A stretch of 6,592 bases of DNA. It comes from Clostridia bacterium. GTDB lineage: Bacteria; Bacillota; Clostridia; Oscillospirales; CAG-272. The translations under genes were made by a program, and so were the position numbers. Position 1 is the first letter of the stretch; each line of letters opens with the position of its first letter. This document shows positions 1-5,799 of this stretch, one piece after another. The notes under the pieces were generated by a model. That model was given only the letters and a program-made list of their open reading frames with translations. It was not told the DNA's origin and made no database searches. Where the stretch lies: the NCBI GenBank assembly GCA_029010655.1, contig JAQXKW010000193.1, positions 1 through 6,592 on the forward strand, written 5' to 3'.

Positions 1-1242
1 ACAGGGGTATTTTCCGCTGCGGAGAGCTTCGATAAGCTTGTCCGTAATTTCGGCGCACTTCATCCAGGGGCGCTGTTCAAAGGGAACTACATCGGAGGGA
101 ACCTCCACATAGGTTTCCAGCTCCTCGGAGAATTTACCGGACTTGTTGCCGTTCCAGAAGTAGGTAACGTGACCGTATTTCTGGGTTTCGGAAATTGCAT
201 ACTGGCTGACTCCCGTGTCGGAGAGATATTCGCCCATGGTGTTCGTAATTTCCGGAGGGGAAACCAGATAGCGGCGGGGAATATGCAGGTCTCCGTCGTA
301 TTCAAGCATTCCCGCAAATTCCACCTTGGGAACACGGACACGGTCAAACTTGTCAAATTCGTCTCCTGCGTCAAAGGTCTTGGAGATTTCAATGGAGCGG
401 TCGCCCCGGAAATTGAAGAATATAACGCTGTCGCCGTCCTCAACGGTTCCCACGGGCTTTCCGTCCTTTGCAATAACGAAGGGAGGCAGATCCTGGTCGA
501 TAGCCTTTGTTTCCGCACGGTAGGTTTCAATAGCCTCGGTAGCACTTGCAAACTGTCTGCCGTCGCCCAGCACATGGGTGTGCCAGCCCTTTTCAACCAT
601 TGCCCAGTTAGCCTCGTAGCGGTCCATGGTAATAACCATTCTGCCGCCGCCGGAAGCGATCATGGCGTCAAAGCCGTCGCAGTTAAGCTCTGTGAGAAAT
701 GCCTCAAAGGGGGTAACGTAGTCAAGTGCAGAGGTCTCTCCCACATCACGTCCGTCAAGGAGAATGTGAATTCTGACCCGCTTCACGCCGTCCTCCTTTG
801 CGTGGGAGATAAGCGCCTTCAGGTGGTCAATATGGGAGTGAACGTTTCCGTCGGAGAAAAGACCCAGGAAATGAAGCGTTCCGCCGGTTTTCAGAACATT
901 GTCAATTTCAGCCTTCCATGCGTCGGAGGAGAAAAGCTTGCCGGACTCAATGGAGTTGGAAACAAGCTTTGCACCTTGTGCGAAAACCTGACCCGAGCCC
1001 AGCGCATTGTGACCCACCTCGGAGTTGCCCATGTCGTCATCGGAGGGGAGACCTACGGCGGTACCGTGAGCCTTGAGCTGTACGGTGGGGTATTTTGCCA
1101 TAAGCATGTCAAGGGTGGGAGTGTAAGCACGGGAAACGGCGTTGCCGTCGCTTTCCTTGGGGGCAATGCCCACACCGTCCATAACGATAGTCAGAACGGG
1201 ACCCGTAACACCTATGGGATTATTCAGATTTTTTAATTTCAT
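1..1242 (-). CDS. gpmI: 2,3-bisphosphoglycerate-independent phosphoglycerate mutase, 5' part (3' end outside window)
   Basis: This enzyme interconverts 3-phosphoglycerate and 2-phosphoglycerate in cytoplasmic glycolysis and gluconeogenesis through a Mn-dependent phosphoserine intermediate. The minus-strand frame is open from the ATG at 1242 to the window edge, giving 414 residues; the family usually has about 510-560, so roughly a quarter is missing off the left side. Visible landmarks are LTIVMDGVGI with metal-ligand Asp22, GNSEVGH at 72-78 with nucleophile Ser74, HSH at 135-137, DGRD at 163-166, FFNFRGDR at 275-282 with the two substrate-binding arginines, and ETQKYGHVT with catalytic Lys355. 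The late metal ligands (the DMVGH and ADHGN motifs) would lie beyond position 1. The start is supported by AAAGAGG at 1256-1250, 7 nt before the ATG. The gene is divergent from the deacetylase and appears to be expressed on its own. The identification rests on several independent motifs and is secure. Confidence 0.97.
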   Translation of the reverse strand, partial: MKLKNLNNPIGVTGPVLTIVMDGVGIAPKESDGNAVSRAYTPTLDMLMAKYPTVQLKAHGTAVGLPSDDDMGNSEVGHNALGSGQVFAQGAKLVSNSIESGKLFSSDAWKAEIDNVLKTGGTLHFLGLFSDGNVHSHIDHLKALISHAKEDGVKRVRIHILLDGRDVGETSALDYVTPFEAFLTELNCDGFDAMIASGGGRMVITMDRYEANWAMVEKGWHTHVLGDGRQFASATEAIETYRAETKAIDQDLPPFVIAKDGKPVGTVEDGDSVIFFNFRGDRSIEISKTFDAGDEFDKFDRVRVPKVEFAGMLEYDGDLHIPRRYLVSPPEITNTMGEYLSDTGVSQYAISETQKYGHVTYFWNGNKSGKFSEELETYVEVPSDVVPFEQRPWMKCAEITDKLIEALRSGKYPC

Positions 1243-1274
1243 AATAATACCTCTTTGTAATTTGTATTCGTATT

Positions 1275-1280
1275 AGTATA
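1275..1280 (-). promoter_or_regulatory. candidate -10 box for gpmI
   Basis: On the minus strand TATACT reads from 1280 to 1275, which would place the transcript start near 1268 and give a leader of about 26 nt before the gpmI ATG. I see no good -35 hexamer at 16-18 nt upstream, only AT-rich sequence, so this is a weaker call than the divergent promoter at 1342-1370. Confidence 0.4.
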
Positions 1281-1341
1281 GCGCAAAAATATGAACAAAT
1301 AATGTATAAAACCCATGTTTCCGAAAATATTTCCTCTGTTG

Positions 1342-1370
1342 TTGCATTTATTTATTATATGTGGTATACT
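1342..1370 (+). promoter_or_regulatory. sigma-A-type promoter of the polysaccharide deacetylase gene
   Basis: TTGCAT (1342-1347) and TATACT (1365-1370) are separated by exactly 17 nt, and a TGG immediately before the -10 gives an extended -10 element. Transcription would start near 1377 and leave a leader of about 63 nt. This also rules out the upstream in-frame ATG at 1302, which precedes the promoter. Confidence 0.75.
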
Positions 1371-1439
1371 TTGCTTGAAAAAAGCTCCTTTGTGCCGCCA
1401 TACTTTAATGAAAGCGGCGTGAAAAAGAAAGGAAATAAT

Positions 1440-2330
1440 ATGAATCACCCACACGTATTTATGAGGTTTCCCGAAGGACGTGCGAAAGCCGTAACCTTCA
1501 GCTTTGACGATGGAAGCGACCAGGATATTTGGCTCTGCGATCTGATGAAGGCTCACGGGCTGAAAGCCACCTTTAATATGAATATGGGGCTTTTGCCCCC
1601 CTGCGAAAACTTTGACTTTTCGAGCCTTGACGTAGGAGTTTTCCCCTGCAAGGATACCCAGCACAGGCTGACCCTTGAGCAGATTAAAAAAGTGTTCTGC
1701 GGCTCGGGAATGGAGCTTGCCACCCACGGCTGGACCCATTCACAGCTACCTCTGCTTTCGGACGACGCCATAGCATACGAAATTCTCCGTGACAGAAAAG
1801 CCCTTGAGGAGATAATGAACGAGCCGGTGCGGGGACACGCATATGCCCAGGGCGATTTTGACGACAGAACGGTGGAGGCTCTCCGCCACTGCGGAATTGT
1901 CTATGCCAGAACCGCCAGATTTACAAATAATTTCAATCTCCCCCGTGACTTTATGCGGTGGGACCCTACCTGCCAGTACAGGGACCAAAATGTTATGGAG
2001 CTGTGCGATAAATTCCTCTCGTTCAAGCCCGGCGCAGGCATCTATTTTGACGAAACCCGTGCAAAGCTTCTGTATATTTTCGCCCATTCCTATGAATTTA
2101 CAATCCATAACGATTTCGACCAAATGGAAAGAGTAGCCGAAAAGGTAGCAGGGCACAGCGACGTTTGGTACTGCACCAATATGGAGTATTATAATTACGA
2201 CAAAGCCTTCCGAAATCTGGACTTTAACCTTGAGCGCACCAGAGTGCATAACCCCTCCGCTATTCCAGTGTGGATATACGTAAACGGAAAGACCGTAGAG
2301 GTTTCCCCCGGAGAAACCGCCAGCGTCTGA
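1440..2330 (+). CDS. polysaccharide deacetylase family protein (NodB/CE4 homology domain), no signal peptide
   Basis: The 296-residue protein belongs to the NodB-type metal-dependent deacetylases, which remove N- or O-acetyl groups from saccharides. FDDG at 22-25 is motif 1 (catalytic base and metal Asp) and HGWTH at 96-100 is the motif 2 metal-binding His pair. RGHAYAQGDFD at 131-141 stands where motif 3 is expected, and AHSYEF at 215-220 supplies the late conserved His216. The C-terminal tail from about 268 looks like a short beta segment. There is no signal peptide or membrane segment, so it is probably cytoplasmic, unlike secreted peptidoglycan deacetylases. The start at 1440 is chosen because AAAGGA lies 6 nt upstream and because the earlier ATG at 1302 precedes the promoter. 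From memory, clostridial relatives have YPxG and a HHND-like motif where this protein has YAQG (135-138) and QYRD (179-182), so the substrate or activity may be altered. Monocistronic; substrate unknown. Confidence 0.88.
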   Translation: MNHPHVFMRFPEGRAKAVTFSFDDGSDQDIWLCDLMKAHGLKATFNMNMGLLPPCENFDFSSLDVGVFPCKDTQHRLTLEQIKKVFCGSGMELATHGWTHSQLPLLSDDAIAYEILRDRKALEEIMNEPVRGHAYAQGDFDDRTVEALRHCGIVYARTARFTNNFNLPRDFMRWDPTCQYRDQNVMELCDKFLSFKPGAGIYFDETRAKLLYIFAHSYEFTIHNDFDQMERVAEKVAGHSDVWYCTNMEYYNYDKAFRNLDFNLERTRVHNPSAIPVWIYVNGKTVEVSPGETASV

Positions 2331-2346
2331 TTTATTCAATATGTGT

Positions 2347-2377
2347 AAATCCCCCTCATTCTCTGAGGGGGATTTTT
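2347..2377 (+). terminator. intrinsic terminator between convergent genes
   Basis: A perfect 12-bp stem, AAATCCCCCTCA (2347-2358) with TGAGGGGGATTT (2364-2375), closes a 5-nt loop and runs into a five-T tract at 2373-2377, 16 bp after the deacetylase stop codon. On the minus strand the same hairpin lies directly after the symporter stop codon (2383-2381), but its downstream T tract is short (GATTTACA), so it probably terminates both genes with better efficiency for the plus-strand gene. Confidence 0.9.
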
Positions 2378-2380
2378 AAG

Positions 2381-3916
2381 TTATTCTTCGTCAAGATGCG
2401 CCGCCGCGTCTGCCTCGATTTCCGGATTGTAGGAAAGAACGGGAGCCACATCTTTACCCTTAATTTTTCTGTCAACATAGTTCTTCGTAATCTTGCTGAC
2501 AAGCGGGAAGAGAACCACAACGCCGATAAGGTTGGGTATCATCATGAGACCGTTGAAGGTGTCGGAAATATCCCATGCAAGAGAGGAGGAGAGAACTGCG
2601 CCGAAAATAACGGTGATAACGTGGATAACCTTGAAAACACGGACGGATTTCGCACCGAAAAGATATTCCCAAGCCTTGGAGCCGTAGTGGTCCCAACCAA
2701 GCACGGTTGTAAATGCAAACAGGAACATGGCAATCGCAACGAATTTTCCGCCGATGCCGCCCCATGAGAACACGGAGTTGAACGCACCTGCAACCAGCGT
2801 TGCATCGGAGCCGGCAGCCTCGCCGGTAGTAAGGTTGTATACGCCGGAGGTGAGAATAACAAGAGCAGTCATGGTACAAACAACCATGGTGTCTGCGAAT
2901 ACCTCGAAGATACCCCACATGCCCTGCTTAACAGGCTCTTTAACGGTGGAGTTGGAGTGAACCATAACGGAGGAACCGAGACCTGCCTCGTTGGAGAACA
3001 CGCCTCTCTTGAAGCCCTGAGTAATAACGGTGCTGATAAGTGCGCCGATGCCGCCGCCGATAACCGAAATAGGCTTGAAGGCGTTCACAAAGATAGCCTT
3101 GAAGGCAGGCAGAATATGAGCATAGTTTACGCCGATAATAACAAGGGAGCCTGCAACAAACAGAACCACCATAAAGGGAACTACCTTTTCGGCAAAGGAG
3201 GCGATACGCTTCAGTCCGCCCAGAACGATAAGTGCGGTGAGAGCCATGAGAACGACGCCTAAAATAACACGGTAAACGGATACGTCACCGAAGACCTTGC
3301 TGTCCATAAGAGACTTAATGGGGAATGCGGATTCCACATTGAGAACTATCTTGTTTATCTGACCCATGCTTCCGATACCGAAGGAAGCGAGAATAGCGAA
3401 GATAGAGAACAGAATTGCAAGCACCTTGCCTATCCATTTACAGCCCTTCTTTTTGCCCAGACCGTCCTGAAGATAGTACATAGCGCCGCCGGACCATTCG
3501 CCGTCACGGTTTCTGCGGCGGAAGTAGATACCGAGAACGTTTTCGGAATAGTTGGTCATCATGCCGAAGAAAGCGGCAAGCCACATCCAGAAAACTGCGC
3601 CTGCGCCGCCGATGCAGATAGCCGCCGCAACGCCGGCGATGTTGCCCGTGCCCACAGTTGCGGCAAGAGCGGTACACAGAGCCTGGAAAGGCGAAATAGA
3701 TTTTTTATCCTTGAAGTCGTGACCGATAACGTCTTTTTTGAAAAGACTGCCTATTGTGTTTTTCCACCAGTGACCGATGTGGGACACCTGGAAAAACTTA
3801 GTAACAACGGTCATAAGAATGCCCGTGCCGATAAGGATAATAAGACCGATTTTTACCCAAACAAAGGTGTTAATGCTGTCGTTGATTTTTGCGACGGAAT
3901 TAAGAAACTGTTCCAT
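2381..3916 (-). CDS. AGCS-family sodium:alanine/glycine symporter
   Basis: The 511-residue polytopic membrane protein takes up small neutral amino acids (alanine, glycine) with a Na+ gradient, as known for the alanine-or-glycine:cation symporter family; its length is typical. Family marks are TALAATVGTGNIAGVAAAI at 82-100 and RGVFSNEAGLGS at 304-315, which form part of the substrate/ion site region in AGCS carriers. I count about ten to eleven hydrophobic helices between residues 20 and 475, then a charged cytoplasmic tail ending in LDEE. The ATG at 3916 is chosen because AAAGG lies 10 nt upstream and the conserved N-terminus begins MEQFLNSV. The frame stays open further upstream to 4198, but that extension would translate the terminator and riboswitch and is not real. 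The glycine riboswitch in its leader indicates that glycine is a physiological substrate or signal. Single-gene transcript ending at the hairpin 2347-2377. Confidence 0.95.
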   Translation of the reverse strand: MEQFLNSVAKINDSINTFVWVKIGLIILIGTGILMTVVTKFFQVSHIGHWWKNTIGSLFKKDVIGHDFKDKKSISPFQALCTALAATVGTGNIAGVAAAICIGGAGAVFWMWLAAFFGMMTNYSENVLGIYFRRRNRDGEWSGGAMYYLQDGLGKKKGCKWIGKVLAILFSIFAILASFGIGSMGQINKIVLNVESAFPIKSLMDSKVFGDVSVYRVILGVVLMALTALIVLGGLKRIASFAEKVVPFMVVLFVAGSLVIIGVNYAHILPAFKAIFVNAFKPISVIGGGIGALISTVITQGFKRGVFSNEAGLGSSVMVHSNSTVKEPVKQGMWGIFEVFADTMVVCTMTALVILTSGVYNLTTGEAAGSDATLVAGAFNSVFSWGGIGGKFVAIAMFLFAFTTVLGWDHYGSKAWEYLFGAKSVRVFKVIHVITVIFGAVLSSSLAWDISDTFNGLMMIPNLIGVVVLFPLVSKITKNYVDRKIKGKDVAPVLSYNPEIEADAAAHLDEE

Positions 3917-3940
3917 AAAACCAGAACCTTTCATAAGAAT

Positions 3941-3980
3941 TAAAATAAAATAAGCCGGAAGGCGCTCGCGCCGCTCCGAC
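3941..3980 (-). terminator. expression-platform terminator of the glycine riboswitch
   Basis: Reading the minus strand, GTCGGA (3980-3975) pairs with TCCGGC (3959-3954) and GGCG (3972-3969) pairs with CGCC (3964-3961) around a CGAG loop, with a small internal loop between the two stems. The stem is followed by the U-rich stretch TTATTTTATTTT (3953-3942). It lies between the riboswitch and the symporter ATG, the usual position for a transcription-attenuating hairpin. The U tract is interrupted by A residues, which lowers confidence. Confidence 0.6.
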
Positions 3981-4031
3981 TGAAAAAGCAAATTCCGATA
4001 TACTGAAATCAAAAAGCAGAAAATATACCGT

Positions 4032-4203
4032 ACTTTGTCCTTTTGCCTGAGAGATTGACGCATAAACGCACTTGCCCCTTCGGCACCCAATCTAATGGGA
4101 TTCTCCAAAGTGCTATCCGCCGACAGTCCCATTCCATGAGGAATACCTGAGAGTGTTACTCCTTCGGTTGCAAAAATCGCATTTCCTGCCGGTTTCATAT
4201 AGC
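4032..4203 (-). promoter_or_regulatory. tandem glycine riboswitch (two aptamers with leader-linker kink-turn)
   Basis: Aptamer I spans 4192-4120: P1 is CCGGCAG with CTGTCGG, and the core has ACCGAAGGAGTAAC (4168-4155) and CTCTCAGG (4153-4146). Aptamer II spans 4111-4032: P1 is ACTTTG with CAAAGT, and the core has GTGCCGAAGGGGCAAG (4086-4071) followed by TCTCTCAGGCAAAAGGAC (4054-4037). These CCGAAGG and CUCUCAGG cores are the hallmark of the glycine aptamer class. An 8-nt linker joins the two. Leader GCTA (4203-4200) pairs with linker TAGC (4115-4112), with a TAT bulge and GA opposite GA, matching the kink-turn known for tandem glycine riboswitches. In aptamer I the usual GGAGAG strand of P2 reads GGAAAT, so that aptamer may bind weakly or act structurally. 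The element lies in the symporter leader and should control it in response to glycine. Confidence 0.95.
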
Positions 4204-4224
4204 TTAATATTTATTTATGAAAAG

Positions 4225-4252
4225 ATTGTAGCACAAAAATCGTGAAAGTCAA
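4225..4252 (-). promoter_or_regulatory. promoter of the riboswitch-symporter unit
   Basis: On the minus strand TTGACT (4252-4247) and TACAAT (4230-4225) are 16 nt apart, with TGC before the -10 giving an extended -10. Transcription would begin near 4218, about 15 nt before the first kink-turn base, so the whole riboswitch is included in the transcript. Confidence 0.8.
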
Positions 4253-4311
4253 CAGTTTTTCGACAAAATGTTCTTAAAACGTTAATATTTTCATAATATA
4301 TGTAAATTGAT

Positions 4312-4400
4312 ACGGCACAGGAGCAAAGTTTTGTGCAATATGAAAAAACACCGCAGTTTCCTGACTGATTTTTTCATTTTACTGGACTTTTCCGTGCCGT
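4312..4400. repeat. 89-bp nested inverted repeat upstream of the acyltransferase operon
   Basis: The two halves pair in order from outside to inside: ACGGCAC (4312-4318) with GTGCCGT (4394-4400), GGA (4320-4322) with TCC (4391-4393), AAAGT (4325-4329) with ACTTT (4386-4390), TGAAAAAA (4341-4348) with TTTTTTCA (4369-4376), and CAGT (4354-4357) with ACTG (4364-4367) around a 6-nt loop. That makes 27 pairs with small bulges and one internal loop. TTTT follows the right arm on the plus strand, so it could terminate or attenuate. A miniature mobile repeat or a regulatory leader are alternatives. It contains no open reading frame of note. The flanking stretch 4253-4311 is AT-rich and I see nothing else in it. 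Confidence 0.6.
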
Positions 4401-4411
4401 TTTGATAATAT
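4383..4411 (+). promoter_or_regulatory. tentative promoter of the acyltransferase operon
   Basis: TGGACT (4383-4388) and TAATAT (4406-4411) are 17 nt apart. An overlapping GATAAT (4404-4409) is closer to consensus but has only 15-nt spacing. The right arm of the inverted repeat lies inside this promoter, so if it is real the repeat may act as an operator. Both hexamers are imperfect. Confidence 0.4.
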
Positions 4412-4431
4412 ATATAAGGTACGGTGAGCGC

Positions 4432-4461
4432 AAAAAGGTGAAAAAGCAATGCGCCTTTTTC
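4432..4461 (+). other. possible alternative hairpins in the acyltransferase leader
   Basis: AAAAAGG (4432-4438) can pair with CCTTTTT (4454-4460), while GAAAAAG (4440-4446) can pair with CTTTTTC (4455-4461). Both use the same T-rich strand and are therefore mutually exclusive. The sequences are low in complexity, so this may be chance. Confidence 0.25.
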
Positions 4462-4497
4462 GTAAGGCTGTCAAATCATTTCAGCAAGGAGTACAAA

Positions 4498-5787
4498 ATG
4501 GCAAAAAAGAGGGATATGCCTCTGCGTTGGGTGCGTTTGGATAATGCCGCAAAAATATATCCTGCCGCAAGGCGCAGAAACTGGAGCAATGTTTTCCGCC
4601 AGTCGGTGACTCTTTGCGAAGACGTTGACGTAAAGGTGTTAAAAAGTGCGCTGGACTTAACCGTAAACCGATTTCCTTCTATTGCCGCAAGGCTCAGAAG
4701 GGGAGTGTTCTGGTATTATTTGCAGCAGGTGGAACAAGCGCCGGAAATCAAGGAGGAGTACAGCTATCCCCTCACATATATGAGCAATAAGGAAATGCGC
4801 CGATGCGCATTTCGGGTTATCGCATACAGAGAACGTATTGCCGTGGAGTTCTTTCATTCCTTAACGGACGGCACAGGCGCGCTGATTTTTCTGAAAACCC
4901 TGACGGCAGAGTATCTGGAGCAAAAGTACGGAATTTCGGTTCCCAACGGGAACGGCGTTCTCAGCAGAAAGGAAAAGCCGTTGCCTTCGGAACTGGAGGA
5001 CTCCTTTCAAAAATATGCAGGCAAGGTTGCCGCAGGGCGCAAAGCCTCAAACGCATGGCACATGAGCGGAGAGCCTCAGCCGGACGGATTTTTGAATCTG
5101 ACCTGCTTTCGTATCCCCGTAAAAGAAATCATTGAGCACTCTCACCTGCACGGCGTTACCGTAACGGTTTTTGTAAGTGCGGTTATGATGCAGGCGCTGT
5201 TAAACCTGCAAAAGGAGAAAAATCCGTCCGCAGATAAGCAAAAGCCCGTAAAGCTGTTGATACCGGTCAACCTGAGAGGGCTGTTTCCCAGCAATTCTCT
5301 GCGGAATTTTGCCATGTATACAATACCCGAGCTTGACCCCCGCCTGGGAGAATACAGCTTTGATGAAATATGTAAGATTATCTACCATAAGATGGGAGCG
5401 GAGATAACCCCCAAGCATATGAGCAGCGTTATAGCAAAAAACGTGGCGGATGAAAGAAATCCCCTTGTAAGGCTTATACCGCTGCCCGTAAAAAACGCAG
5501 TTATGAAGGCGGTTTTCGACAGCGTGGGAGAAAAAAAGTCCTGCCTGTCCCTGTCTAATCTGGGCAATGTGGAGCTGCCGTCTGAAATGAAGCCGTATGT
5601 CCGCCGTATGGACTTTATATTGGGTGTTCAGGCGGCGGCGCCGTATAACTGCGGAATGCTTTCCTATGACGGAACGTTGTATATTAACTTTATCAGAAAT
5701 ATCCGTGATGCCGAGCTTGAAAGGCATTTTTTCGCCGTGTTGCAGGATTTGGGACTTTCCGTTACGGTGGAAAGCAACGGAAATTGA
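4498..5787 (+). CDS. acyltransferase of the condensation / alcohol-acetyltransferase-like superfamily
   Basis: The 429-residue soluble protein has the fold-defining motif HSLTDG at 120-125. In this superfamily (chloramphenicol acetyltransferase, NRPS condensation domains, PapA, alcohol acetyltransferase) the motif is HxxxDG, with His120 as catalytic base. Later family features are IPVNLRGLFPSNSLRNFAM at 255-273, which in relatives lies near the acceptor tunnel, and the C-terminal SLSNLGNVELP at 351-361. It most likely transfers an acyl group from CoA or a carrier protein to a hydroxyl or amino acceptor, but donor and acceptor cannot be read from the sequence. No NRPS or PKS modules, carrier proteins or adenylation domains are nearby. 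The ATG at 4498 is chosen because AAGGAG sits 6 nt upstream; longer frames from TTG 4402 or GTG 4438 lack a comparable ribosome site. The next gene follows after 12 bp, implying one transcript and a shared function. Confidence 0.8.
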   Translation: MAKKRDMPLRWVRLDNAAKIYPAARRRNWSNVFRQSVTLCEDVDVKVLKSALDLTVNRFPSIAARLRRGVFWYYLQQVEQAPEIKEEYSYPLTYMSNKEMRRCAFRVIAYRERIAVEFFHSLTDGTGALIFLKTLTAEYLEQKYGISVPNGNGVLSRKEKPLPSELEDSFQKYAGKVAAGRKASNAWHMSGEPQPDGFLNLTCFRIPVKEIIEHSHLHGVTVTVFVSAVMMQALLNLQKEKNPSADKQKPVKLLIPVNLRGLFPSNSLRNFAMYTIPELDPRLGEYSFDEICKIIYHKMGAEITPKHMSSVIAKNVADERNPLVRLIPLPVKNAVMKAVFDSVGEKKSCLSLSNLGNVELPSEMKPYVRRMDFILGVQAAAPYNCGMLSYDGTLYINFIRNIRDAELERHFFAVLQDLGLSVTVESNGN

Positions 5788-5799
5788 GAGGAGAAACGG

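Noticed and set aside
169..1236. A 355-codon plus-strand open frame lying opposite gpmI
   Set aside because: It is codon-register antisense to gpmI, its translation lacks any recognisable domain, and the minus strand carries all catalytic motifs of GpmI. The open frame is a by-product of gpmI codon bias.
1302..1439. A longer deacetylase starting at ATG 1302
   Set aside because: The promoter at 1342-1370 lies downstream of that ATG, there is no ribosome site before it, and homology begins after 1440.
1746..2339. A 197-codon minus-strand open frame opposite the deacetylase
   Set aside because: It is a shadow frame with no ribosome site of note, and it runs against a gene with clear NodB motifs.
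2472..3262. Several short open frames on both strands inside the symporter gene
   Set aside because: All overlap the long AGCS frame, have low-complexity or unrecognisable translations, and have no supporting start signals.
3917..4198. A 94-residue N-terminal extension of the symporter
   Set aside because: The extension would translate the terminator hairpin and both riboswitch aptamers. The ATG at 3916 has its own ribosome site and matches the family N-terminus.
4312..4400. The inverted repeat as a simple intrinsic terminator for an upstream plus-strand gene
   Set aside because: There is no plus-strand gene upstream of it in this interval (the previous plus-strand gene is already terminated at 2347-2377), so a plain terminator role is not supported.
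4402..4497. A longer acyltransferase starting at TTG 4402 or GTG 4438, or a separate leader peptide
   Set aside because: TTG 4402 overlaps the tentative -10 region and neither start has a proper ribosome site, whereas AAGGAG precedes ATG 4498. The extra residues show no family similarity that I recognise.
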